Assembly: GCA_019638845.1 (NCBI GenBank)
Contig: JAHBSZ010000003.1
Coordinates: 124,001-188,000, forward strand
Origin: Salinibacterium sp.
Lineage (GTDB): Bacteria; Actinomycetota; Actinomycetes; Actinomycetales; Microbacteriaceae
Length of the DNA: 64,000 nt
Direction of reading: 5' to 3'
Shown: positions 26,384 to 34,681 of the stretch, piece by piece
Layout of the letters: every line of letters starts with the position of its first letter
Numbering within the stretch: the first letter of the stretch is position 1
Made by a program: the position numbers and the translations under genes
Notes under the pieces: model-generated
Seen by the model: only the letters and a program-made list of their open reading frames with translations
Database searches by the model: none
Told to the model about the DNA's origin: nothing

Positions 26384-26389
26384 TAGACT
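26384..26389 (+). promoter_or_regulatory. -10 box TAGACT of the CDP-alcohol phosphatidyltransferase gene, leaderless
   Basis: TAGACT is followed by 8 bases and a GTG at 26398 that is in frame with the conserved protein. No ribosome-binding site precedes this GTG. Confidence 0.5.
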
Positions 26390-26397
26390 CGTGCATC

Positions 26398-27012
26398 GTG
26401 GAGGCCGAGCGAAACGACGTGAGCAGCCGGATCTTCACCGTGCCCAACGTGCTCAGCTTCATCCGGCTCGCGCTCGTACCGGTGTTTCTCGTTCTCATCA
26501 TCGCGGGCAAAGACGGCCTTGCCCTTCTCGTGCTCGTCGTTTCCAGTGTGAGCGACTACCTCGATGGTGTGATCGCGAGAAGGTTTCGGCAGATTTCACG
26601 CCTTGGTCAACTGCTTGACCCGGCCGCCGATCGCGCGTTCATCTTCGCGGCGCTGATCGGCTTGGCGGTGCGGGAGGTCGTCCCGTGGTGGTTGTTCGCG
26701 GCAATCGTCGGTCGCGATGTGATGCTCGTCGTTCTCGGCCTCGTGTTGGCGAACCACGGCTACGGCCCACTGCCCGTGCACCATCTCGGTAAGGCAGGCA
26801 CCCTGTGTCTGTTCTACGCACTACCGATCATCATGATCGGCCAAGCATTCCCGGATGCCACGGCGATCGCCCAGCCGGTGGGTTGGGCTTTTGCGCTCTG
26901 GGGTGTGTTCCTCTACTGGTGGGGCGGCGTCGTCTACGTTGCCCAAACTGCTCGATTGGTGAGAATTGCACGGGACGACGAGCCCGAAGTATCGGCTATT
27001 CTGGAGCGCTAG
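26398..27012 (+). CDS. CDP-alcohol phosphatidyltransferase (phosphatidylglycerophosphate synthase-like)
   Basis: A 204-residue membrane enzyme that joins a CDP-diacylglycerol phosphatidyl group to an alcohol, probably glycerol-3-phosphate or inositol phosphate. The signature D-x2-D-G-x2-A-R-x8-G-x3-D-x3-D is complete, with Asp53, Asp56, Gly57, Ala60, Arg61, Gly70, Asp74 and Asp78. About five or six helices follow. The start GTG 26398 follows a TAGACT -10 box by 8 bases; the upstream continuation of the frame is antisense to the DUF1295 gene and is not coding. It is followed closely by the FHA gene, as in other actinobacteria. Confidence 0.9.
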   Translation: MEAERNDVSSRIFTVPNVLSFIRLALVPVFLVLIIAGKDGLALLVLVVSSVSDYLDGVIARRFRQISRLGQLLDPAADRAFIFAALIGLAVREVVPWWLFAAIVGRDVMLVVLGLVLANHGYGPLPVHHLGKAGTLCLFYALPIIMIGQAFPDATAIAQPVGWAFALWGVFLYWWGGVVYVAQTARLVRIARDDEPEVSAILER

Positions 27013-27023
27013 GGAGGGACACG

Positions 27024-27509
27024 ATGACGGAGCACAACGAACACGGCACTGGAGCCGAGGCGGCAGCGCCCGAGGCGCCCCACAGGGATGATTCCACCGT
27101 GACGTACGGCGACGAGTTCGCCGCGCAGCTTGCCGCGCTCGACAGCGATATCTCGCCCGAGGAGCTTGAAGCTATCTCGGCGCTTCCCTCCGGATCGGCG
27201 CTCCTCGTTGTTCGCCGCGGTCCTAATGTGGGCGCGCGTTTTCTGCTTGATGCTGATCTCACCACTGTCGGCAGACACCCCGAGGCAGACATTTTTCTCG
27301 ACGATGTGACAGTGTCCCGTCGGCATGCAGAGTTCCTTCGTCACGGCACGGCATTCGAGGTCAAAGATCTCGGGTCGCTCAACGGCACCTACTTCGACGG
27401 CGTGCGCATTGACACTGCGCTCCTCAGCGATGGCGCCGAAGTGCAGGTCGGCAAGTTTCGGCTCACCTTCTACGCATCGCGTCTCGATCTCGCCCACCTG
27501 GCTCGTTAG
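27024..27509 (+). CDS. FHA domain protein, GarA/OdhI-like
   Basis: A 161-residue protein. Residues about 60-150 form an FHA phosphothreonine-binding domain (TTVGRHPEADIFLDDVTVSRRHAEF, given here by its start GRHPE, the SRRH core and GSLNGTYFDG). GarA/OdhI proteins control 2-oxoglutarate metabolism through phosphorylation of an N-terminal ETT motif. Here the equivalent region reads DDSTVTYGDEF and lacks ETT, so the usual switch may be altered; Thr25 and Thr27 remain as possible sites. The ATG has AGGGAGG upstream. The stop overlaps the next regulator's GTG. Confidence 0.9.
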   Translation: MTEHNEHGTGAEAAAPEAPHRDDSTVTYGDEFAAQLAALDSDISPEELEAISALPSGSALLVVRRGPNVGARFLLDADLTTVGRHPEADIFLDDVTVSRRHAEFLRHGTAFEVKDLGSLNGTYFDGVRIDTALLSDGAEVQVGKFRLTFYASRLDLAHLAR

Positions 27510-28207
27510 TGGTCGGCGCAGCCTCCCAGGCCAGGTCGCCGGGGAGTTCCCACCTTCTTAGCATTGGCCAGGTTCTTGCCAAGCTGAATCCTGAGTTCCC
27601 TGACCTGACGCCGTCGAAGCTCCGGTTCTTGGAAGAGCGGCAGCTCGTCGATCCCGCGCGTACGGAGTCTGGGTACCGCAAGTTCTCGTCCGCCGATATG
27701 GATCGGCTGCGCTTCGTGCTCACCATGCAGCGCGATCACTATCTGCCGCTCAAAGTGATCAGGGGTTATCTCGCTGAGATGGACGCCGGCCGCACTCCCG
27801 AGCTCCCCGGCGGGGGAGTGGCGGCACCGTCGATGCTGTCGGCGGAACGGCGTTACACGAGGGACGAGCTGATTCGGGAGGCAGGCGCCAACGCCATGTT
27901 GCTCGGTGACGCGATCTCCGCTTCGCTGATCGTTCCTGCCGATCTTTTCGGTGACGACGTGCTCGCCGTGCTCCGCTCGCTCGTCGAGTTGCAGCGTTCC
28001 GGAATTGAGCCGCGGCACCTGCGTGGCTTTCGGGCCGCCGCAGAACGCGAGCTGGGGCTCATCGAGAACGCCCTCATGCCTGTTGCGCGTCGCAAAGACG
28101 CCTCAAGTCGTGCTCGCGCCGCTGAAATGGCGCGCGAGATCGCGGGTCAGCTCGAAATTGTACGGAGCAGTCTCATCCGATCCGCCCTGACGCGGCTCGA
28201 TTCGTAG
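27509..28207 (+). CDS. ftsR: MerR family transcriptional regulator, FtsR-like
   Basis: A 232-residue regulator with an N-terminal MerR winged helix (SIGQVLAKLNPEFPDLTPSK, then FLEERQLVDPARTESGYRKF) and a C-terminal dimer and effector region. In Corynebacterium the homologue FtsR activates ftsZ, and in Mycobacterium tuberculosis it is Rv1828, also directly after garA. The start is GTG 27509, which overlaps the FHA gene stop, so expression is coupled to it. A palindrome before ftsZ in this window is a candidate target. The DUF151 nuclease gene that lies between the two MerR genes in M. tuberculosis is not present here. Confidence 0.88.
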   Translation: MVGAASQARSPGSSHLLSIGQVLAKLNPEFPDLTPSKLRFLEERQLVDPARTESGYRKFSSADMDRLRFVLTMQRDHYLPLKVIRGYLAEMDAGRTPELPGGGVAAPSMLSAERRYTRDELIREAGANAMLLGDAISASLIVPADLFGDDVLAVLRSLVELQRSGIEPRHLRGFRAAAERELGLIENALMPVARRKDASSRARAAEMAREIAGQLEIVRSSLIRSALTRLDS

Positions 28208-28292
28208 TACCGTCGAATCCGACACGCCTAGGCGATGTCGTCGATCGTCACGGTCGGGTGGGTACCGTGGTGTCAGCGAAACATTAAGTGTC

Positions 28293-28325
28293 AACCTCAA
28301 CATGAAGGTCTGGGTTCACCAGACC
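28293..28325 (+). promoter_or_regulatory. CTCAAC-type motif and small hairpin upstream of the second MerR gene
   Basis: AACCTCAACA (28293-28302) is identical to a motif at 59034-59043 upstream of ftsZ. It is followed by a perfect hairpin, GGTCTGG/CCAGACC (28307-28313 and 28319-28325) with a GTTCA loop. The rest of the 179-base intergenic stretch (28208-28386) shows nothing else clear except AAGGGGAAG before the ATG at 28387. Confidence 0.4.
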
Positions 28326-28386
28326 GCTTGCTGCGGGAGTGACGTGGGGCCGGTCACAGACTGTGTTAACAAAAAGGGGAAGTGCC

Positions 28387-28935
28387 ATGAGAGAACCCAG
28401 CCGTAGCGAGGAATCCCGCTACGATCTCGGCCTTCTATTCACCGACGGAATGCCGGAGCTCGATAACGATGCTGGATACCGCGGGGCAATCGCCGCGCGG
28501 GCGGCAGGTATCAGTTACCGCCAGCTCGACTACTGGGCTCGTACGCAGCTCGTGGAGCCGACGGTTCGCGGTGCGGCCGGGTCCGGTTCGCAGCGCCTTT
28601 ACGGGTTCCGCGACATCCTCGTTCTCAAGCTTGTCAAGCGCCTCCTCGACACCGGAATTTCTCTTCAGCAGATTCGGGTCGCTGTCAATCAACTTCGAGA
28701 GTCGGGCATCAGCGATCTCGCACAAACGACGCTCATGAGCGATGGTGCGAGCGTCTATCTCTGCACCTCGAACGATGAGGTCATCGACCTCGTGAGCCGC
28801 GGCCAAGGTGTCTTTGGCATCGCCGTGGGCAAGGTTCTCCGCGAGGTCGAACACGATCTCGTCGAGCTCGACTCCGTCAAGGGCGAAGACCCGATGGACG
28901 AACTCGCCAAGCGTCGCGCGGTCAAGGCGTCCTAG
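28387..28935 (+). CDS. MerR family transcriptional regulator, Rv1830-like
   Basis: A 182-residue regulator with a MerR DNA-binding domain (YRGAIAARAAGISYRQLDYWARTQLVEP, then LYGFRDILVLKLVKRLLDTGISLQQIR). It resembles Rv1830 of M. tuberculosis, which lies just after the FtsR homologue there as here. ATG 28387 has a purine-rich AAGGGGAAG ribosome-binding site. A 179-base gap from the FtsR gene suggests its own promoter, which contains a sequence motif also found before ftsZ. It may be autoregulated. Confidence 0.88.
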   Translation: MREPSRSEESRYDLGLLFTDGMPELDNDAGYRGAIAARAAGISYRQLDYWARTQLVEPTVRGAAGSGSQRLYGFRDILVLKLVKRLLDTGISLQQIRVAVNQLRESGISDLAQTTLMSDGASVYLCTSNDEVIDLVSRGQGVFGIAVGKVLREVEHDLVELDSVKGEDPMDELAKRRAVKAS

Positions 28936-28949
28936 TCCCGCGTCTCTAC

Positions 28950-28976
28950 GATCGGGGCGCAGGCTGCGTTCCGATC
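28950..28976. terminator. bidirectional hairpin between the Rv1830-like and ParA genes
   Basis: GATCGGGGCGCAG and CTGCGTTCCGATC form a nearly continuous inverted repeat with two G-U pairs, reaching into the ParA stop codon. The genes on both sides converge on it. There is no T-run. Confidence 0.45.
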
Positions 28977-29805
28977 AGTCGGGATCGTTCGCGAAGTCGC
29001 CAATACGTGCGGTGCGCATGACCCGCTCGAGGAGTTGGTCGAAGTTACGTGCCATCTCCTGGGCGCTCTCGCCGGGCCACACGTGGAGGGGCTTCGCAGC
29101 ACCCTGAGCTTGCTGGAGGGACGTTCGTTCCGGCAGTTGAGGGGAGAGCACGAGCGGTCCGAACATGTCCCGCAACTCTTTGATGCGGAACTGGTGCTCA
29201 AGTGACTGTGAGCGCAGCCGGTTGACGATGATCCCGAGAGGCTGAAGTCGTGGCGAGAGCCCCCGACGAATCTCCTCGATCGCACGCAACGCACGATCGG
29301 CGGCCGCGACCGAGAAGAGCCCAGGCTCGGTGACGATCGTCACGCGGTCACTCGCGGCCCATGCTGTCCGCGTCAATGCGTTGAGAGACGGAGCGCAGTC
29401 GATCAGCACGAGGTCGTAATCGGCCTCAACATTGGCGAGCGCCTCTTCGAGCTTCCAGATGTCCCGGATGCTCGGATGCGGTCCATCGAAATTGATCGCC
29501 GACGGGGAGCCGATGAGAACATCGATCTTGCCCGGTCGTCCCTTGGTCCATCCGCTCGGCGCAATTGCGGCTCGCACGATCTTTTCCTTGGGGGATGCCA
29601 GTACGTCGGCGATGTTGAGGTGACCCCCAACTTCGATGTCCATTCCCGTCGACACGTCCGACTGCGGGTCGAGATCGACGACGAGGGTTCGCAGTCCGTG
29701 GGCGAAGGCCGCGGACGCGAGTCCCAACGTCACGGTGGTCTTTCCCACGCCCCCTTTGAGGGAGCTGACGCTGAGTACATGCACGAGGTACGACGATACC
29801 TTCAC
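28975..29805 (-). CDS. ParA family ATPase
   Basis: A 276-residue ParA-type ATPase with a deviant Walker A, KGGVGKTT (Lys17 and Lys22 with the longer start), Walker B region TLVVDLDPQSDVSTG and YDLVLIDCAPSLNALT. It is not next to a parB gene, so it is probably not the chromosome-partition ParA. It may instead position another cargo or belong to the ParA-like group often found between the MerR genes and pyc in actinobacteria. The start is either GTG 29805 or GTG 29784; the latter gives the more usual VHVLSVSSLKGG beginning. Confidence 0.88.
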   Translation of the reverse strand: MKVSSYLVHVLSVSSLKGGVGKTTVTLGLASAAFAHGLRTLVVDLDPQSDVSTGMDIEVGGHLNIADVLASPKEKIVRAAIAPSGWTKGRPGKIDVLIGSPSAINFDGPHPSIRDIWKLEEALANVEADYDLVLIDCAPSLNALTRTAWAASDRVTIVTEPGLFSVAAADRALRAIEEIRRGLSPRLQPLGIIVNRLRSQSLEHQFRIKELRDMFGPLVLSPQLPERTSLQQAQGAAKPLHVWPGESAQEMARNFDQLLERVMRTARIGDFANDPD

Positions 29806-29876
29806 TACAGTTAAAGAACCTAAATCTTGGCCCGTGTATCGCGACCTGCCGGGAGATTGTCAGTGTTTCGTCGCCC

Positions 29877-29882
29877 TAGGCT
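29877..29882 (+). promoter_or_regulatory. -10 box TAGGCT of the pyruvate carboxylase gene
   Basis: TAGGCT fits TANNNT. The expected start near 29889 leaves a leader of about 15 bases containing GAGAGGA before the ATG at 29904. The same hexamer precedes the acyltransferase and DAHP synthase genes. Confidence 0.45.
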
Positions 29883-29903
29883 TGTCCCTGTCGAGAGGAC
29901 CGG

Positions 29904-32900
29904 ATGTTCAACAAGATTCTTGTAGCCAATCGAGGCGAGATCGCTATTCGAGCCATGCGAGCCGCCTATGAGCTTGGCGCGAAGACCGTTGCCGTCTTCC
30001 CGTACGAGGATCGCAATTCCATGCACCGGCTCAAAGCGGATGAGGCATACCAGATCGGGGAGAGGGGCCACCCGGTCAAGGCGTACCTCGATGTCTCGGA
30101 GATGATCCGGGTTGCGATTGAATCGGGCGCCGACGCAATCTACCCGGGCTACGGATTTCTCTCGGAGAATCCGGATCTCGCTCAGGCGGCGGCCGAAGCG
30201 GGCATCACCTTCATCGGTCCGCCGACACACGTGCTCGAGATGGCCGGGAACAAGGTAACCGCCAAGGAGCACGCGATCGCCGCTGGCGTGCCGGTTCTGA
30301 AGTCGACGCCCGCCTCGCGTGACCTCGATGAACTCCTGGCTGGCGCGGACGACATCGGTTTTCCCATTTTCGCCAAGGCGGTCGCGGGTGGCGGCGGTCG
30401 CGGCATGCGCCGCGTCGAGACCAAGGAAGAATTGCGCGGTGCTCTCGAAGAAGCGATGCGCGAGGCCGACAGCGCTTTCGGCGATTCCACTATGTTCCTC
30501 GAGCAGGCGGTCGTACGTCCGCGACACATCGAAGTGCAGATTCTCGCTGACGGAGAGGGCAACACTGTCCACCTGTTCGAGCGGGACTGTTCGGTGCAAC
30601 GACGTCACCAGAAGGTCATCGAGATCGCCCCCGCACCGAACCTGGATGACAGCATCCGGCAGGCCATGTACCGTGACGCGATCGCATTCGCCAAGTCGAT
30701 CGACTACGCGAACGCGGGAACCGTCGAGTTCCTCCTTGACACGGTGGGCGCACGAGCTGGACAGCATTTCTTCATCGAGATGAATCCACGCATTCAAGTC
30801 GAGCACACAGTCACCGAGGAAGTCACCGACGTCGATCTCGTGCAGTCGCAGATGCGCATCGCCGCGGGGGAGACCCTCGCCGAGCTCGGCCTCGAGCAGA
30901 AGGACCTTCGTCTGCGTGGGGCGGCTCTGCAATGCCGCATCACCACCGAAGATCCGGCAGCCGGATTTCGGCCAGACACGGGCAAGATCACCACCTACCG
31001 CTCACCAGGAGGGGCCGGCATCCGCCTCGATGGTGGAACTGTGGCGGCCGGGGCCCAGATCAGCCCCTATTTCGATTCGATGCTCGTCAAGATGACGTGC
31101 CGCGGTCGGGACTTCGAAGCCGCGGTCGTGCGGGCTCGGCGCGGTCTCGCAGAGTTCCGGCTCCGCGGTGTGACGACGAACATCCCCTTCTTGCAAGCGG
31201 TGCTCGAAGACCCCGATTTCATCGCGGGTGACCTGAGCACGTCGTTCATCGAGGAACGACCGTGGCTCGTTCGCGGGCACCAGTCGAAAGACCGGGGCAC
31301 GAAGATCCTCAACTGGCTCGCGGAGGTCACGGTCAACCGGCCCAACGGAGACGGCGCGGGGATCATCGATCCGAGCCTCAAGCTTCCCGTGGTTGACCTC
31401 GACGCTCCAGCGCCGGCAGGATCGCGACAGCGACTGCTGGAGCTCGGTCCGGTCGGCTTCGCATCCGCCCTGCGTGCCCAGGTGCCGCTCGCTGTGACCG
31501 AGACCACGTTCCGGGATGCCCACCAGTCGTTGCTCGCGACGCGAGTGCGTACGCGCGACCTCGCAGCGGTGCTCCCGCACGTGGCCAGGCTCACGCCGGG
31601 GCTGCTCTCGGTGGAAGCTTGGGGCGGTGCCACCTACGACGTGGCACTGCGGTTCCTGGGCGAAGACCCGTGGGAACGCCTCTCCACCATGCGGGAGGCT
31701 CTCCCGAATATCGCGATCCAGATGCTCTTGCGTGGCCGCAACACCGTCGGCTACACCCCGTATCCGACCGAGGTGACCGACGCCTTCGTCGCAGAAGCTG
31801 CGGCAAGTGGTGTCGACATCTTCCGCATCTTTGATGCTCTCAACGATGTAGACCAAATGCGGCCCGCTATCGATGCGGTGCTGGGGACGGGCACCGCGGT
31901 GGCCGAGGTCGCCCTCTGTTACACGGCTGACCTTCTCGATCCCGCTGAGAAGCTCTACACGCTGGATTACTACCTGCGACTCGCCGACCAGATGGTCGCC
32001 GCGGGCGCGCACATCCTTGCGGTGAAAGACATGGCCGGACTCCTCCGGGCAGACGCCGCATTCACGCTCGTCACGGCGCTGCGCGAGCGGTTTGACCTTC
32101 CGGTCCATGTGCACACTCATGACACCGCAGGAGGGCAGCTAGCCACGCTGCTCGCTGCCTCGCGTGCTGGCGCCGACGCCGTCGACGTCGCAAGTGCCCC
32201 CATGGCTGGAACGACGAGCCAGCCGTCGGCGTCGGCACTCGTCGCAGCGCTCGCGCATACGGCGCGTGACACCGGTATCTCACTCCAGGCCGTCTCGGAC
32301 TTGGAGCCCTACTGGGAGGCCGTTCGTCACGTCTACAAGCCGTTCGAATCAGGGCTACCGGGACCGACGGGTCGCGTCTACAAACACGAGATTCCCGGTG
32401 GACAGCTCTCGAACCTGCGCCAACAGGCGATCGCTCTGGGTCTCGCTGATCACTTCGAGAAGATCGAAGACCTGTACGCAGCGGCAAACCTCATGCTGGG
32501 CCGACCGCCCAAAGTGACGCCATCGTCAAAGGTGGTCGGCGACCTTGCACTGGCTCTCGCGGCTGCCGATGCCGATCCCGCCGACTTCGAGCAGAACCCT
32601 GACAAGTACGACATTCCTGACTCGGTGATCGGCTTCATGGCGGGGGAGTTGGGAGAGCTTCCTGGGGGCTGGCCCGAGCCGTTCCGTAGCAAGGTGCTCA
32701 AGGGACGTACGGTCAAGATCGGCGTCGAGCCGATCACTGCGGATGACCAGACGGCGCTCAACGGCGATTCATCCGAGCGCCGCGGCGCACTGAACCGGTT
32801 ATTGTTCGCGGGCCCGACGAAGATCTTCGAGCAGGTCCGTGAGACGTATGGGGATCTGTCGGCGCTCGAGACCGTCGACTACCTCTACGGGCTGCACCAG

Positions 32901-33308
32901 GGCGTCGAGCACACCGTCGAGATCGAAAAGGGCGTGAGCCTGCTCGTGGGTCTTGAGGCAATTGGCGAGGCCGACGACAAGGGCATGCGCACGGTCATGG
33001 CGACGCTCAACGGACAGCTTCGACCGGTTTACGTTCGAGACAACTCGATTCAGGTTGACATCACGTCGGCCGAGAGGGCCGACTCCACGCGCCCGGGACA
33101 CGTCGCTGCCCCCTTCTCGGGAGTCGTCACACTGCAGGTCGAGGAAGGTGCTGTCGTCGAAGCGGGCCAGACTGTTGCCTCCATTGAGGCGATGAAAATG
33201 GAGGCGGCGATTACCGCAGGGATCGCGGGCACCGTGAAGCGGTTGGCGATCCCCACGACTCAGCAGGTCGACGCGGGCGACCTCCTTCTCGAGATCGAGG
33301 CGAAGTAG
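29904..33308 (+). CDS. pyc: pyruvate carboxylase
   Basis: A 1134-residue single-chain enzyme that makes oxaloacetate from pyruvate, bicarbonate and ATP to refill the TCA cycle. The biotin carboxylase domain (about 1-450) has the ATP-grasp loop VAGGGGRGMR and the EMNPRIQVEHTVTEE motif. The carboxyltransferase domain (about 530-800) has TFRDAHQSLLATRVRT and AVKDMAGLL. The biotin carrier domain at the C-terminus has EAMKMEA, with Lys1098 as biotinylation site. Its length matches other alpha4 enzymes. ATG 29904 has GAGAGGA upstream and a TAGGCT -10 box. Confidence 0.98.
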   Translation: MFNKILVANRGEIAIRAMRAAYELGAKTVAVFPYEDRNSMHRLKADEAYQIGERGHPVKAYLDVSEMIRVAIESGADAIYPGYGFLSENPDLAQAAAEAGITFIGPPTHVLEMAGNKVTAKEHAIAAGVPVLKSTPASRDLDELLAGADDIGFPIFAKAVAGGGGRGMRRVETKEELRGALEEAMREADSAFGDSTMFLEQAVVRPRHIEVQILADGEGNTVHLFERDCSVQRRHQKVIEIAPAPNLDDSIRQAMYRDAIAFAKSIDYANAGTVEFLLDTVGARAGQHFFIEMNPRIQVEHTVTEEVTDVDLVQSQMRIAAGETLAELGLEQKDLRLRGAALQCRITTEDPAAGFRPDTGKITTYRSPGGAGIRLDGGTVAAGAQISPYFDSMLVKMTCRGRDFEAAVVRARRGLAEFRLRGVTTNIPFLQAVLEDPDFIAGDLSTSFIEERPWLVRGHQSKDRGTKILNWLAEVTVNRPNGDGAGIIDPSLKLPVVDLDAPAPAGSRQRLLELGPVGFASALRAQVPLAVTETTFRDAHQSLLATRVRTRDLAAVLPHVARLTPGLLSVEAWGGATYDVALRFLGEDPWERLSTMREALPNIAIQMLLRGRNTVGYTPYPTEVTDAFVAEAAASGVDIFRIFDALNDVDQMRPAIDAVLGTGTAVAEVALCYTADLLDPAEKLYTLDYYLRLADQMVAAGAHILAVKDMAGLLRADAAFTLVTALRERFDLPVHVHTHDTAGGQLATLLAASRAGADAVDVASAPMAGTTSQPSASALVAALAHTARDTGISLQAVSDLEPYWEAVRHVYKPFESGLPGPTGRVYKHEIPGGQLSNLRQQAIALGLADHFEKIEDLYAAANLMLGRPPKVTPSSKVVGDLALALAAADADPADFEQNPDKYDIPDSVIGFMAGELGELPGGWPEPFRSKVLKGRTVKIGVEPITADDQTALNGDSSERRGALNRLLFAGPTKIFEQVRETYGDLSALETVDYLYGLHQGVEHTVEIEKGVSLLVGLEAIGEADDKGMRTVMATLNGQLRPVYVRDNSIQVDITSAERADSTRPGHVAAPFSGVVTLQVEEGAVVEAGQTVASIEAMKMEAAITAGIAGTVKRLAIPTTQQVDAGDLLLEIEAK

Positions 33309-33329
33309 GGCACGTGCTGCACAGGGCTG

Positions 33330-33366
33330 CAGTGCAAATCTCGGGTAAACTGGGGTGTTTGCACTG
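33330..33366. promoter_or_regulatory. perfect inverted repeat around a -10 box upstream of the MinD-like gene
   Basis: CAGTGCAAA (33330-33338) and TTTGCACTG (33358-33366) are exact inverted copies 19 bases apart. TAAACT (33346-33351), a good TANNNT box, lies between them, and AAGGAG follows immediately. This could be a repressor operator over the promoter or a stem that terminates pyc transcription. Confidence 0.5.
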
Positions 33367-33380
33367 AAGGAGTACGCACA

Positions 33381-34679
33381 TTGGCTACGAATCGCACGAG
33401 CAAGAATGACGGGACACTGACCCCAGACGACGACGGCAGCACCGGCCCGGCAGAGCTCGTACTACCCACCGAAAGCGTTACCTTTACGGTCGCGCTGCCC
33501 GTACAGGTGCATGAGACGCCCGAGGACGAGGCGGCGGTGAGCATCGACGATGTTGCGATCAGCCCTGACTACCTCTCGGCATCAGGGCAGTCGACTAGGT
33601 CGATTCCACTGATCGCGGAGGATGTCGTCACCATGCCCCCGGCTGAGGAAGAGCCGGTCATTCCCGCGCTTCCCGTTCACGACGACGCCTACGCGCGCCG
33701 CGGTCGCCAGCGCCCGGAGGTATCTCCGGTACCTGAACTCGCTACGGCCCTTACCGCGGAGCGCCTGATCCATACCCCCAAGCGCAATCGCAAGCCCGCT
33801 CCCGAAGGCCTTCTTCAGCGGCTGTTGTATGACGTGACATTCCATCTGGTCAATATCGGCGATTCCTATCGCGTGCGCGAACGCAAAGCGCTCGATGCGC
33901 GAATCGGCAAGTCCTTCGAGGGCGGAACACGCTTTGTGGCTGTTCTGACCAGAAAGGGTGGCGTTGGCAAGACCACGATCTCCACTTTGCTGGGTATGGC
34001 CCTTGCCGATGTTCGCGAAGATCGCGTCATCGCTATCGACGCCAACCCTGATCGCGGAACGCTGGCGGAACGCATCATCAAGAGCACTCGGGCAACGGTG
34101 CGGGATGTCGTGACGCGCGCCACATCGCTCAGCACCTTCACCGAGTTCCAAACTCTCGTCTCACGGGATGTCACCCGTCTCGACGTGTTGGCGTCGGACA
34201 CCGACCCGATGATCGCTGAAGCGTTCGACGAGAACGACTACAACGTGGTCGCGGACATGGCGGAGAAGTTCTATTCGGTAGTGATTACGGACTGCGGCAC
34301 GGGAATGCTGCACTCGGCGATGAAGGCGACCCTGCAGCGGGTCGACTCCGTCGTCGTCGTCTGTGGCGGAAGTGTCGATGAATCCCGACTCGCCTCGGAG
34401 ACGCTGACGTGGCTCGAGTCGAATGGCTACGAAGGCCTCGTCAAGAACGCGGTAGTCGCCCTCAACACGGCGACCCATGGCACGAACCTCGTCAAGCTCG
34501 AAGAGATCGAGGCGCACTTCCAGTCGCGCGTACGGGACATCGTGCGGATTCCCTACGACCCGACCCTTGCTACCGGCTCCCTCATTCACTTCGACGAGAT
34601 TCGACCGCTTACCCGGGCCGCTGCGCGGGAACTCGCGGCTCAGGTGATCGACGGCCTTCCACAGTCCAGGACCGACTGA
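33381..34679 (+). CDS. MinD/ParA-like ATPase with a long disordered N-terminus
   Basis: A 432-residue protein. Residues 1-140 are acidic, Pro/Thr-rich and probably disordered. A short helical region (about 142-175) precedes a MinD-type ATPase with deviant Walker A RKGGVGKTTI (191-200), VIAIDANPDRGTLAERI and SVVITDCGTGMLHSAM. This layout resembles EspI- or ESX-linked MinD-like proteins of actinobacteria. The start is TTG 33381, with AAGGAG 8 bases upstream. It overlaps no neighbour, and the deformylase gene follows 2 bases after its stop, so the two form an operon. The cargo or partner is unknown. Confidence 0.85.
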   Translation: MATNRTSKNDGTLTPDDDGSTGPAELVLPTESVTFTVALPVQVHETPEDEAAVSIDDVAISPDYLSASGQSTRSIPLIAEDVVTMPPAEEEPVIPALPVHDDAYARRGRQRPEVSPVPELATALTAERLIHTPKRNRKPAPEGLLQRLLYDVTFHLVNIGDSYRVRERKALDARIGKSFEGGTRFVAVLTRKGGVGKTTISTLLGMALADVREDRVIAIDANPDRGTLAERIIKSTRATVRDVVTRATSLSTFTEFQTLVSRDVTRLDVLASDTDPMIAEAFDENDYNVVADMAEKFYSVVITDCGTGMLHSAMKATLQRVDSVVVVCGGSVDESRLASETLTWLESNGYEGLVKNAVVALNTATHGTNLVKLEEIEAHFQSRVRDIVRIPYDPTLATGSLIHFDEIRPLTRAAARELAAQVIDGLPQSRTD

Positions 34680-34681
34680 GC

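Noticed and set aside
25324-26397. Long N-terminal extension of the CDP-alcohol phosphatidyltransferase frame
   Set aside because: It runs antisense through the DUF1295 gene and has no family similarity. The conserved protein starts at the GTG at 26398, which also has a -10 box at leaderless distance.
29820-30932. Minus-strand open frame opposite the start of pyruvate carboxylase
   Set aside because: The plus strand encodes the intact biotin carboxylase domain. The antisense frame has no motif or ribosome-binding site.
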